From Carposina sasakii (taxonomy: Eukaryota; Arthropoda; Insecta; Lepidoptera; Carposinidae), in NCBI GenBank assembly GCA_014607495.2, contig CP053175.1, positions 6,510,001-6,574,000 of the forward strand: a DNA stretch of 64,000 bases, written 5' to 3'. The position numbers and the translations under genes were made by a program. The notes under the pieces were generated by a model. That model was not told the DNA's origin and did not search any database. It saw only the letters and a list, made by a program, of their open reading frames with translations. This document shows, piece by piece, positions 1 to 7,263 of the stretch; the stretch's first letter is position 1; the number at the start of each line of letters is the position of its first letter.

Positions 1-215
1 TGTGCAACATCAAAATCAGTACATGAAATAAATTTAGTGGAACAGGGCCCTAACCAAGGTTTTCGCTTCGCTCACTACAAGCGGAGTGCTTTCCCATTAA
101 CAGATATAAATTTTAATAAACCGAACCTATTTAAACGTACAATCTGAATGCGACAATTGTACAACATCAAAATCAGTATTGAAATAAATTTAGTGGAACA
201 GGGCCCTAACCTAAC
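1..215 (-). repeat. Left terminal repeat array (about 156 bp unit)
   Basis: The block AACAGGGCCCTAACC recurs at 41 and 197, giving a period of 156 bases. The sequence is the reverse complement of the array at 10,745-11,440. The second copy ends at the short run CCTAACCTAACC, where element-specific DNA starts. The array continues beyond the window start. Confidence 0.85.
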
Positions 216-254
216 CCTATGCTTCGAACTGGGTGATCCGTGTTTAACGTGTAA

Positions 255-270
255 GCAAGCATATGCTTGC
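255..270. other. 16 bp perfect palindrome near left end
   Basis: GCAAGCATATGCTTGC is a perfect 16-base palindrome just inside the left array, about 165 bases before the first frame. It could be a protein binding site for a dimer, but nothing in the sequence shows its role. Confidence 0.5.
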
Positions 271-434
271 GTGTAGTCATAATTGTTATGCGGTTGATTT
301 TATTTAATTTTTATTTAATTTTATTAGGTTTATATCTTTTTCAACTACTATTGAAAACCTGACAATATTAAAACCACTATCATTCAGTCAGACATAACTG
401 AAGTTTTCAGTTATATATAAGTGAAAAGTCTATT

Positions 435-710
435 CTAATTATCAGCTCGCTCCACTTGTTTTTGGTTTTCACATTCGCATAAATAACAAAAAGCGATCAT
501 CGGTAGTACTCCGTCTGGTTCATCATAATCTTCTAATTTGTGATTCGTTGGGTGTCCGTTACATGGCGTAAAGTATGGAAGAATATCCTTGTCTTCGATC
601 ATGCTTTGGGGTAATAAACCATTTATATACCATTTTCTGATGTCGTTAGTGAGATATTTTAGAATAATCGATTTATCTAATGACTGAATAACTTCTTTAC
701 ATAGTGTCAT
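435..710 (-). CDS. Small Cys-rich protein of the virus-like element
   Basis: I do not recognise this 91-residue frame. It reads leftward, opposite to all other element genes. The frame is open back to a GTG at 756-758, but the first ATG is at 710, so I start there. The C-terminal half has a Cys-His patch (CNGHP) followed by CYLCEC, a spacing that could hold a metal ion. The end is charged and polar. It shares a divergent promoter region with the ATPase gene. An early regulatory role would be a guess. An upstream exon is possible. Confidence 0.5.
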   Translation of the reverse strand: MTLCKEVIQSLDKSIILKYLTNDIRKWYINGLLPQSMIEDKDILPYFTPCNGHPTNHKLEDYDEPDGVLPMIAFCYLCECENQKQVERADN

Positions 711-951
711 GTTTGTACTTGCATTAATAATATTTATTCGTACTTTGCGTCCAACCACCTGTGTTTATATTACGATAGTGAGAAGATATATGAGAATGAA
801 ATACTTAAATATATATATATATATAGGTAATAAGGGAGCCCTACGTCCAGCAGCGGACTGCAATAGGCTGATGAAGATATATAATAATATAACAAAAAAT
901 AATATGCATCATTCCCCTATTATCAACCATATTGGTAAGAAGACAATCATT
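711..951. promoter_or_regulatory. Divergent promoter region of the element, with inserted LINE tail
   Basis: This gap separates the leftward small gene from the rightward ATPase gene, so both promoters should lie here. It holds a TA microsatellite near 812-826 and, directly after it, a LINE 3'-tail fragment. I see no clear TATA box that stands out from the AT-rich background. Confidence 0.4.
838..882 (+). mobile_element. Solo LINE 3' tail inside the virus-like element
   Basis: The stretch CCCTACGTCCAGCAGCGGAC followed by TGCAATAGGCTGATGA matches the tail that recurs at 18,215, 21,795, 25,355, 49,680, 58,480 and, reversed, 60,170 in this window. It is a host retrotransposon remnant that landed in the element after integration. 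Confidence 0.8.
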
Positions 952-1638
952 ATGAAATTTGTAAAGCAACCTCAAACATTAAGCGTTAAAAACATTTGTG
1001 TTGAACCGCAAAATGTAAGTCATCGTCATAACAAACTATTGCCGAATACAATTCGTTGTATTATTTGTGGGCCTTCGAATTGTGGGAAGACTAATTTAAT
1101 GATTGGTTTAATTTTACATGAAAATGGGTTGAAGTTCAATAATATTTATGTTTATTCCAAAACTCTTTATCAACCAAAGTATATTTTTCTTGAATCAGTT
1201 TTGAAAAGAGTGTCTGGTGTATCATTTCTTAAGTTTAGTGAAAATGATCAAGTACTAAGTACACATGATGCCAAACCTCATTCTGTAATAATATTTGATG
1301 ATATTGCTTGTGAAAATCAAAGCAATGTTCGAGATTATTTTGCAATGGGTAGACATAAAAATATAGATTCCTTCTATTTAAATCAAACTTACAGTAAAAT
1401 TCCTAAACAACTAATTAGGGATAATACTAATTTAATTATTATTTTTAAGCAAGACGAAATCAACATGAAACATATATACGATGAACATGCTTACACAGAT
1501 ATGACGTGGTTTGAGTTTCGGAAAATGTGCGCAAAAATTTGGGAGAAACCATATAATTACTTAGTAATCAACAAAGATTGTAGCAAGAACAAAGGATGCT
1601 ATCGTAATAAATTCGATACTTTTGTAGTCTTTGATTGA
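952..1638 (+). CDS. Packaging ATPase (FtsK/HerA-A32 type)
   Basis: A P-loop ATPase of the class that pumps viral DNA into capsids in Polintons, adintoviruses and large DNA viruses. From the ATG at 952 the product has 228 residues. Walker A is GPSNCGKT at residues 40-47 and Walker B is IIFDD at 113-117. A tyrosine- and asparagine-rich sensor region follows (FYLNQTYSKIP). The frame is open upstream to an ATG at 709, but that extension translates the LINE-tail insertion and the TA repeat, so I reject it. The length is close to the A32-like family. It is the first rightward gene of the element. The domain is intact. Confidence 0.85.
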   Translation: MKFVKQPQTLSVKNICVEPQNVSHRHNKLLPNTIRCIICGPSNCGKTNLMIGLILHENGLKFNNIYVYSKTLYQPKYIFLESVLKRVSGVSFLKFSENDQVLSTHDAKPHSVIIFDDIACENQSNVRDYFAMGRHKNIDSFYLNQTYSKIPKQLIRDNTNLIIIFKQDEINMKHIYDEHAYTDMTWFEFRKMCAKIWEKPYNYLVINKDCSKNKGCYRNKFDTFVVFD

Positions 1639-1743
1639 TATTTACATATTTATTATGTACATAAATATATATATATATGAATGTTTTATTCTTACCATAT
1701 TATTACCAATTGACACACGGTAGATAGCATAACAAATTTCAAA

Positions 1744-2682
1744 ATGGAACAATCATTAAAACATAAAATTGTGAACGCTGCTGAAGCTGTAAAGAGAAAA
1801 GTTCGCAAAATGCGTGACCTCGAAATGGATCGTAACAAAACATTGGAATCGGTCTTCAAACCTGTAACAGATCCTCTTAACGAAATTGTTCAACACAAAT
1901 ACAACACAAAGGTTTATAAGAAATTAAGTGAACCCTTAATGTCATCAAAAATGGAGGATGAGAACAAGTCGGTTATGAATAAAACATTAAAAAGAAAATC
2001 AAGCATCACTTATGACGATTATGCAACAGAGGAAGAAGAAATTAATAACGATGAAACTAATGATGAAACTTCTGACGGAAATGAATCTTTTAAGTCTATG
2101 GATTCTTATGTTGGAAAAAATACATCATCGTGGTCTTTATCTTCTGAGGTACTAGATAACGTACCTTTTGGAGTAAGAATTACGAAGGGAAAATTAATGC
2201 TTGGTTCGAGTCCAATCGAATTTAATGATAACAGTATTGCTGTAGCAGGAAAGACGTATGAAACTACATCGGGCTTAAAACAACTTTTGCTCAAGAAAAC
2301 CCCTGATCTAAGTATTATAACAAGTAACGATTTTAAAAAATATAAGACGATGTTAATAGATACTAATGCACATCGACGAGACTATGATCCAGAAAAACCT
2401 ATAAAAAGTAATAAGGGTCAGAAGTACTTGCAAATTATTAAACCACTATTCCATATGAGTAAAGAGTCACCTAGTACTATCACACAAAGGAAAGGAGAAG
2501 GTTTACCTATTCAGAAGCAATGGAAGAAAAATGTAGATTTTGTATATTGGGATGATCCGAACGAACTTGTTGATAGGTTAAAGTTGTTGATTGCATCCAA
2601 AGATGCTGGTAACACTGGACTAGATAACGAAATAATATCTATTGTAGAAGAATTACGTGAGAGTGGTATTGTCAATCAATAA
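1744..2682 (+). CDS. Conserved Polinton-like element protein, unknown function
   Basis: A 312-residue protein whose family I know only as a companion of Polinton-like elements in arthropods and cnidarians; its function is not known to me. The N-terminal third is basic and predicted helical. An acidic stretch lies near residues 97-118 (EEEE, DETNDE). A folded C-terminal part follows, with the motif YWDDPNELVDRL near residue 262 and a helical end. The acidic middle and basic start would suit a capsid-internal or scaffold protein, but this is inference. The stop codon lies inside a polyadenylation signal (AATAAA, 2678-2683), so it may be a single-gene transcript. Confidence 0.7.
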   Translation: MEQSLKHKIVNAAEAVKRKVRKMRDLEMDRNKTLESVFKPVTDPLNEIVQHKYNTKVYKKLSEPLMSSKMEDENKSVMNKTLKRKSSITYDDYATEEEEINNDETNDETSDGNESFKSMDSYVGKNTSSWSLSSEVLDNVPFGVRITKGKLMLGSSPIEFNDNSIAVAGKTYETTSGLKQLLLKKTPDLSIITSNDFKKYKTMLIDTNAHRRDYDPEKPIKSNKGQKYLQIIKPLFHMSKESPSTITQRKGEGLPIQKQWKKNVDFVYWDDPNELVDRLKLLIASKDAGNTGLDNEIISIVEELRESGIVNQ

Positions 2683-2683
2683 A
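2678..2683 (+). terminator. Possible poly(A) signal overlapping a stop codon
   Basis: AATAAA overlaps the TAA stop of the 1744-2682 gene. The region is AT-rich, so a chance match is possible. Confidence 0.35.
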
Positions 2684-2746
2684 TGTTGATGTAAAACTTA
2701 GTTTAGTTCACTTTACTTTCAACCTTTCAGCTTATTTAATCTCAAC

Positions 2747-3124
2747 ATGAATATCGATAAATTCGGACACCACGTTCATAAAAGAATGCGATTTATGGAC
2801 ATGATTGTAAATGAAAATAATAATAATAATAATATACTGAAATCGGAAAATGGAGAATTTAATTTAAAATCAACAAGATTGAGGGGTGTAAAAATGCCTA
2901 CTGAATCAGATGACATTGTAAACAAAGAATATGTTGACAAAATTGTGTCAAAATTTTACACGAAGGAGGAAGTTGACTCTTTGCTTAACAATTCATCTGC
3001 AAATATTTTACATAACATTGAAACAATGATAAAAGCTTTAAAAGCATCAATACCACATCTTATCGATCAGTATCTTCAGAATATTTACAGTAACACGAAC
3101 AAGGATCGAGTTAGACCATCATAA
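2747..3124 (+). CDS. Fiber-like or coiled-coil small protein
   Basis: A 125-residue frame with no family I can name with certainty. Residues about 45-65 read RLRGVKMPTESDDIVNKEYV, which resembles the repeat motif of phage tail-fibre shafts (a turn, then DxVNKxYVD). The segment after it (VSKFYTKEEVDSLL and on to about residue 115) is predicted to form a long helix or coiled coil. This layout suits a trimeric spike or attachment protein. An asparagine run (residues 26-31) is encoded by a short AAT repeat. The stop overlaps the integrase start in TAATG. The fibre reading is inference from the motif only. Confidence 0.6.
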   Translation: MNIDKFGHHVHKRMRFMDMIVNENNNNNNILKSENGEFNLKSTRLRGVKMPTESDDIVNKEYVDKIVSKFYTKEEVDSLLNNSSANILHNIETMIKALKASIPHLIDQYLQNIYSNTNKDRVRPS

Positions 3125-4062
3125 TGATAAAACAACAAGTTGTAAATGAAATTCATAAAGCTGTGCGAAAGAATTTCATTCGAAGGTCTGTTATGTTGAA
3201 AGGAATTGATGACTTATGGCAAGCTGATTTGATTGATTTCCAAGATTTAAAAAAGTTTAACTCAGGATTTAATTATATTTTAGTTGTGATCGATTGTTTC
3301 TCGAAATTTGCTTGGGCAGTACCGGTAAAATCAAAAACTAAAACCGAAATCTCAAATGCCTTCGCAAGCATATTACAAAAATATCATCGTCATCCTAATT
3401 ATCTACAAACTGATAAGGGAACAGAGTTCTATAATGATGTTTTTAGAAGGTTGCTATTGTCTGTAAATATTAAACATTATTCAACTTATTCGACTAAAAA
3501 GGCGTCTATAGTTGAACGATTTATTAAAACATTAAAAAATAACTTATTTAAAAAATTTAGTCTAAATGGAAATTATAAATGGGTAGGTAAGCAGCTGAAT
3601 GATGTAATGTATACATATAATAACACAAAACATAGCACCACCAACTTCAAACCATCAGATGTCGATATATCCAACACGGTACTAGTAATGAAAAATATTA
3701 TAAAATCTCAAAATAAAAACAAGAAGATTAATTTCAAAAATAAGTTTGATGTTGGTGATTATGTTCGTATTAGTAAATATAAAAAATGTTTTGAAAAGGG
3801 GTACACACCAAACTGGTCAACGGAAATATTTACAATCAAAAAAGTTAATAATACCTGCCCTATAACTTATTTAATAGAAGACCAACAAAAGCAACCTATA
3901 TTAGGTGCTTTTTATGAACAAGAACTTCAAAAAACTAAATATTATAATATTTATTTAATAGAGAGAGTTATTAAAAAGAAAGGTAATAAATTATTTGTGA
4001 AGTGGCTTGGTCTAAACAATGATAGTAATAGCTGGATTGATAAAAATGCTATAGTAAATTAA
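3124..4062 (+). CDS. DDE integrase (RVE) with C-terminal chromodomain
   Basis: A retroviral-type integrase that would insert the element into host chromosomes. Of 312 residues, the core carries D35 (QADLID), D97 (LQTDKGTEF) and E131 (SIVERF), with 33 residues between the last two, close to the DD(35)E pattern. A small barrel-like region (GDYVRISKYK, near residue 213) precedes a chromodomain at about 273-312 (YLIERVIKKKGNKLFVKWLG). Chromodomains on integrases can steer insertion to marked chromatin. The start ATG overlaps the previous stop by one base (TAATG), pointing to coupled translation. All catalytic residues are present, so the enzyme may be active. An N-terminal zinc-binding module is not evident. 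Confidence 0.9.
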   Translation: MIKQQVVNEIHKAVRKNFIRRSVMLKGIDDLWQADLIDFQDLKKFNSGFNYILVVIDCFSKFAWAVPVKSKTKTEISNAFASILQKYHRHPNYLQTDKGTEFYNDVFRRLLLSVNIKHYSTYSTKKASIVERFIKTLKNNLFKKFSLNGNYKWVGKQLNDVMYTYNNTKHSTTNFKPSDVDISNTVLVMKNIIKSQNKNKKINFKNKFDVGDYVRISKYKKCFEKGYTPNWSTEIFTIKKVNNTCPITYLIEDQQKQPILGAFYEQELQKTKYYNIYLIERVIKKKGNKLFVKWLGLNNDSNSWIDKNAIVN

Positions 4063-4066
4063 TAAA
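4061..4066 (+). terminator. Possible poly(A) signal overlapping the integrase stop
   Basis: AATAAA at the integrase stop codon would end a two-gene transcript (2747-4062). Another AATAAA occurs inside the integrase frame near 3984, so position alone is weak evidence. Confidence 0.35.
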
Positions 4067-4118
4067 GCTGATATATATTTAGCATATAATTAAATGTTCT
4101 AACATTAGTTATTAGACA

Positions 4119-4829
4119 ATGCGTGGTGGAGGACTTGTTAACACAATCATAAATAATCTACCATTTGAAGCACATTTACCTGGATACAACTATTGTGGAC
4201 CAGGAACCAGATTACAAGAACGCTTATTGCGCGGAGATAAAGGAATTAACGCGTTAGATGAGGCTTGTAAGCAACACGATATTGCTTATAATAATCCAGA
4301 TTTACCCGTGAGACATAAAGCAGACTTAGTACTGCTTAATATGGCTAAACAACGCTTAAAATCGAAAGATGCAGGTAAAGGAGAAAAACTTGCATCATGG
4401 TTAGTGAGTAAAGTAATGAAAACGAAATTAAAGATGGGAGCGGGTGTTAAGTCATTTAAAGAATTAGTATCAAATATACGATCTCAAATTCGAAAAAAGA
4501 AACCTAAAAATACAAACACAGCTATAAAGTATGCATATTTAGCTGCTAAGAAACTTTTCCCTAATAAACATAAAATCCGAGTACCACGAATCATTCCTTT
4601 ACCCAAAACAGGAGGAATTCTTCCTCTAATACCGATATTTGCGGGATTATCAGCTTTAGGAAGTTTGGCAGGAGGAGCAGCAACGTTAGCTCGTACCATC
4701 AACGATATTCGACAAAATCGTCAGGGACCTGAATCGCAACGAAAGGAAACAATATCAATAGGCAAAGGTTTATACATCAAACCGTACAAAAAAGGAAGCG
4801 GATTATTTGTAAATTGTTCAAAAAACTAA
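4119..4829 (+). CDS. PLA2-like domain minor capsid protein
   Basis: The N-terminus carries a phospholipase A2-like domain of the kind found in parvovirus VP1 and in adintoviruses, where it helps breach host membranes. Visible marks are the calcium-loop segment YNYCGPGT (residues 23-30) and the catalytic pair in CKQHDIAY (H53, D54). A basic linker follows (KKKPKN near 126-131). Then comes a glycine- and alanine-rich hydrophobic segment at about 165-195 (GGILPLIPIFAGLSALGS), which recalls membrane-active minor capsid proteins. The C-terminus is basic. The product has 236 residues. The last sense codons form the slippery heptamer A AAA AAC, followed at once by the TAA stop; the protease frame overlaps in -1. 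Confidence 0.85.
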   Translation: MRGGGLVNTIINNLPFEAHLPGYNYCGPGTRLQERLLRGDKGINALDEACKQHDIAYNNPDLPVRHKADLVLLNMAKQRLKSKDAGKGEKLASWLVSKVMKTKLKMGAGVKSFKELVSNIRSQIRKKKPKNTNTAIKYAYLAAKKLFPNKHKIRVPRIIPLPKTGGILPLIPIFAGLSALGSLAGGAATLARTINDIRQNRQGPESQRKETISIGKGLYIKPYKKGSGLFVNCSKN

Positions 4830-5206
4830 TCACGAGGCTACCCAAGCGTGCTTTGAGTAATATAGATATTCTGAAGTATACAAAAAATATTCCATATTTT
4901 CGCGGAGTGTTCATGAAAGATCAGTTACCACCAAAAGTAAAACGTAACGAATGCGGAATTGTCAATTTAGATAATCAAGTTAATAATGGTACTCATTGGG
5001 TAGCTTACGTCAAAGTTAATAATTATTGTGAATATTTCGATAGTTTTGGTAATCTGAAACCACCAACAGAACTAGTTCAGTATCTCGAGAATAACAATAT
5101 TTTATATAATTATAATAGATATCAAAACTTTAATGAAGTTAACTGTGGACATTTATGTATAAAATTTCTAGAAAGATTTTGGAATAAACAGCAAACGTCT
5201 ATATAA
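4814..5206 (+). CDS. Adenain-like cysteine protease (C5-like)
   Basis: A capsid-maturation protease related to the adenovirus protease. Numbering from the first codon of this open stretch (a TTG at 4814), the catalytic residues are H61 (GTHW), D76 (YFDSFG) and C111 (NCGHLC), with Q104 seven residues before the cysteine as in adenain's oxyanion hole. The frame has no ATG until 4913. Starting there would drop about 33 residues upstream, part of which looks structured. The frame is open upstream into the PLA2 gene in -1, so a -1 frameshift at 4820-4826 or splicing is the likely route. The protein would then be made as a C-terminal extension of the PLA2 protein and could be freed by self-cleavage (inference). 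Confidence 0.85.
   Translation: MFKKLITRLPKRALSNIDILKYTKNIPYFRGVFMKDQLPPKVKRNECGIVNLDNQVNNGTHWVAYVKVNNYCEYFDSFGNLKPPTELVQYLENNNILYNYNRYQNFNEVNCGHLCIKFLERFWNKQQTSI
4820..4826 (+). promoter_or_regulatory. Candidate -1 ribosomal frameshift site (A AAA AAC)
   Basis: In the frame of the PLA2 gene the codons read AAA AAC TAA, preceded by an A. This is the canonical tandem-slippage heptamer known from retroviral gag-pro junctions. The overlapping protease frame is exactly -1. A weak stem (CACG at 4831-4834 with CGTG at 4847-4850) starts four bases downstream. No strong pseudoknot is obvious by eye. Confidence 0.6.
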
Positions 5207-5240
5207 GTTAATCTTCGTTATTTTATTTAACATTTTCACA

Positions 5241-5912
5241 ATGACCTTTACTCTATCCATAACTGGAAACTCGTCTGTCTTATCCACGTTTTATTCACCC
5301 ACTCTTCAACTTGATGGTGAATATGAATGTGCTCTAGTGTACTTGTCTACGTTTAATTCTATTCCAAATATTGACAGTAGAAATAATAAATTTTATTATG
5401 ACAAAAATAAATTAATTGAAATTCCAGAAGGAGTGTACGAACTTCAAGATATTAATGATTACATAAAAAGTAATATTAAAGATGCATCTTTTCATTTAAA
5501 TTGTAACAATAATACATTGAAAACATCTATATTTTGCACTAAGGATGTTCATTTTGAGAAAAATAATTCACTTGGATCATTGTTGGGTTTTGACAAACAG
5601 TCTCTCAAAGCTAATATAATACATGTGTCACATCTTCCTGTAAACATTTTATCAACGACAGTGGTAAGGGTTGAATGTGATATAGTAAGCGGATCATTCA
5701 TTAACGGAGAACCTAGTCATATTATTTATGAGTTCGCTCCAAACGTGCCACCTGGATATAGAATCATAGAAGTTCCTAAAAATATTATTTATTTTCCAAT
5801 CAATCAAAACAACATTAATAGTGTTAATATCAGGTTGTTGGATATAAACAATAATTTAGTTAATTTAAGGGGTGAGGAAGTACAACTTTATTTACATCTC
5901 AAGAAAAAATGA
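5241..5912 (+). CDS. Penton-like minor capsid protein
   Basis: A 223-residue, beta-rich protein lying between the protease and the major capsid gene, the usual place and size of the single-jelly-roll penton protein in Polinton-like elements. Strand-rich segments run throughout (FTLSITGNSS, TTVVRVECDIVSG, VNIRLLDINN), with a loop motif PNVPPGYRI near residue 171. I assign penton by size, composition and position, not by a diagnostic residue. Its TGA stop overlaps the next start in ATGA (5909-5912). The start ATG lies 34 bases after the protease stop. Confidence 0.65.
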   Translation: MTFTLSITGNSSVLSTFYSPTLQLDGEYECALVYLSTFNSIPNIDSRNNKFYYDKNKLIEIPEGVYELQDINDYIKSNIKDASFHLNCNNNTLKTSIFCTKDVHFEKNNSLGSLLGFDKQSLKANIIHVSHLPVNILSTTVVRVECDIVSGSFINGEPSHIIYEFAPNVPPGYRIIEVPKNIIYFPINQNNINSVNIRLLDINNNLVNLRGEEVQLYLHLKKK

Positions 5913-6052
5913 TAGTCTATAATAAATATGTAAGTTCAAAAAGTAAAAAGTTCAGTTCACATCAAGCTATCTCAAAAGGAACACCTAAACCTAAAATTCA
6001 ACTTACTCAGGAAAACATAAACTTTCTCAAACAAATCGGATTGATAAAATGA
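5909..6052 (+). CDS. Small 47-aa protein linked by ATGA overlaps on both sides
   Basis: A short frame that starts inside the stop of the penton-like gene (ATGA, 5909-5912) and ends inside the start of the major capsid gene (ATGA, 6049-6052). The product is basic (many Lys, Ser) with a C-terminal helix-like stretch (LTQENINFLKQIGLIK). It is in a different frame from both neighbours. A chance frame would not be expected to fill the whole gap and overlap both ends by four bases, so I treat it as a real gene. Role unknown; a small capsid cement protein or an assembly peptide is possible. Confidence 0.65.
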   Translation: MIVYNKYVSSKSKKFSSHQAISKGTPKPKIQLTQENINFLKQIGLIK

Positions 6053-7263
6053 ACATGTTGGATATATTGTCGACCCCAGCCTATGATAATACAGTGGACA
6101 GCATCGAATTTCATTCTTATAAACCATATATAACTAGTTTCAACAGGAACGATGAGATTCGCATACCTATTAATCAACAAGATTTATACATATTACCATC
6201 AGCGAGTACATTATATTTGGAAGGCAAAGTTATTGTAAACAAAAAAGATAGCAAAGACGTAGCTACGAGTGTTCATTTTACAAATAATCCTTTGCTTTAC
6301 TTCTTTCAAGAAATTTGGTATGAGCTAAATGGTATAGAAATTGATAAAATAAAGAACGCAGGTATCACTACTACTATGAAATCATTACTTTCTATGAATG
6401 AAAACGAGTCAAGAATGTCTAAAGCTTGGGGGTGGGATATTGATGGTACGAAAAATGTAAATTCTGGTTATTTTTCTGCTTCTATACCCCTCTCTTATAT
6501 TCTCGGATTCGCTGAAGATTACAAAAAAGTTATAATAAACTGCAAACATGAATTAATCTTGTTGAGAAGTAATACTAACCTGAACGCTGTGAAACTGAGC
6601 ACAGGTGAAGTATTAGACGATATCGAAATCACCAAAATTATCTGGCGTGTTCCACATGTTAAGGTATCTGATAGGGAAAAACTTAATTTGTTAAAAGTTT
6701 TAGACAAAGACAGATCCATACAATTAGTGTTCAGAAATTGGGATCTATACGAATATCCTTTATTACTAAAAACCACAAAACATACGTGGTCTCTTAAAAC
6801 TTCAACTCAAATCGAAAAACCTAGATATGTCATAATAGGTTTGCAAACTAACAGGAAAAATAATGCGAGTGCAGATATGTCTCGTTTTGATCATTGTAAT
6901 TTACGAGAGGTCAAGGTTTATCTTAATTCGACTTATTTTCCATATGAAAACCTTAATGTAAGTTTTTCTAAAGATAATGTTGGTTTATTATACGAGCAAT
7001 ATGTTAAATTTCAACAGTCCTACTTCGGACGTCGCATGGAACCTTTACTTAACCTCAAACAATTTAAGGATATTGCTCCGTTGTTTGTTATCGATTGTTC
7101 TAGACAAGTAGATAACTTGAAGACGGGAGCTGTAGTGGACGTAAGAGTAGAAATAGAGAGTGATACTGATTTACCCGATAATACTTCAGCTTACTGTCTT
7201 ATCCTTAATGATTGCATAGTCGAGTATAAACCATTGAGCAGTCTAGTCAAGAAAATATCATGA
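6049..7263 (+). CDS. Major capsid protein, double-jelly-roll type
   Basis: A 404-residue protein, the largest of the element, with the position and size of the hexon-like major capsid protein of Polinton-type viruses. It starts with a hydrophilic arm, then reads IPINQQDLYILPSASTLYLEG and FFQEIWYELNGIEID, typical of the first jelly roll. A middle part (YILGFAEDYKKVIINCKHEL) follows, then a second beta domain ending VDVRVEIESDTDLPDNTSAY. Two jelly rolls are inferred from length and alternating strands; I cannot align it here. ATGA overlaps join it to the 47-residue gene before and the 164-residue gene after. The frame is intact. Confidence 0.75.
   Translation: MNMLDILSTPAYDNTVDSIEFHSYKPYITSFNRNDEIRIPINQQDLYILPSASTLYLEGKVIVNKKDSKDVATSVHFTNNPLLYFFQEIWYELNGIEIDKIKNAGITTTMKSLLSMNENESRMSKAWGWDIDGTKNVNSGYFSASIPLSYILGFAEDYKKVIINCKHELILLRSNTNLNAVKLSTGEVLDDIEITKIIWRVPHVKVSDREKLNLLKVLDKDRSIQLVFRNWDLYEYPLLLKTTKHTWSLKTSTQIEKPRYVIIGLQTNRKNNASADMSRFDHCNLREVKVYLNSTYFPYENLNVSFSKDNVGLLYEQYVKFQQSYFGRRMEPLLNLKQFKDIAPLFVIDCSRQVDNLKTGAVVDVRVEIESDTDLPDNTSAYCLILNDCIVEYKPLSSLVKKIS

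Noticed and set aside
709..951. N-terminal extension of the ATPase from the ATG at 709
   Set aside because: The extension translates a TA microsatellite and a LINE tail; the conserved-looking part starts at the ATG at 952.
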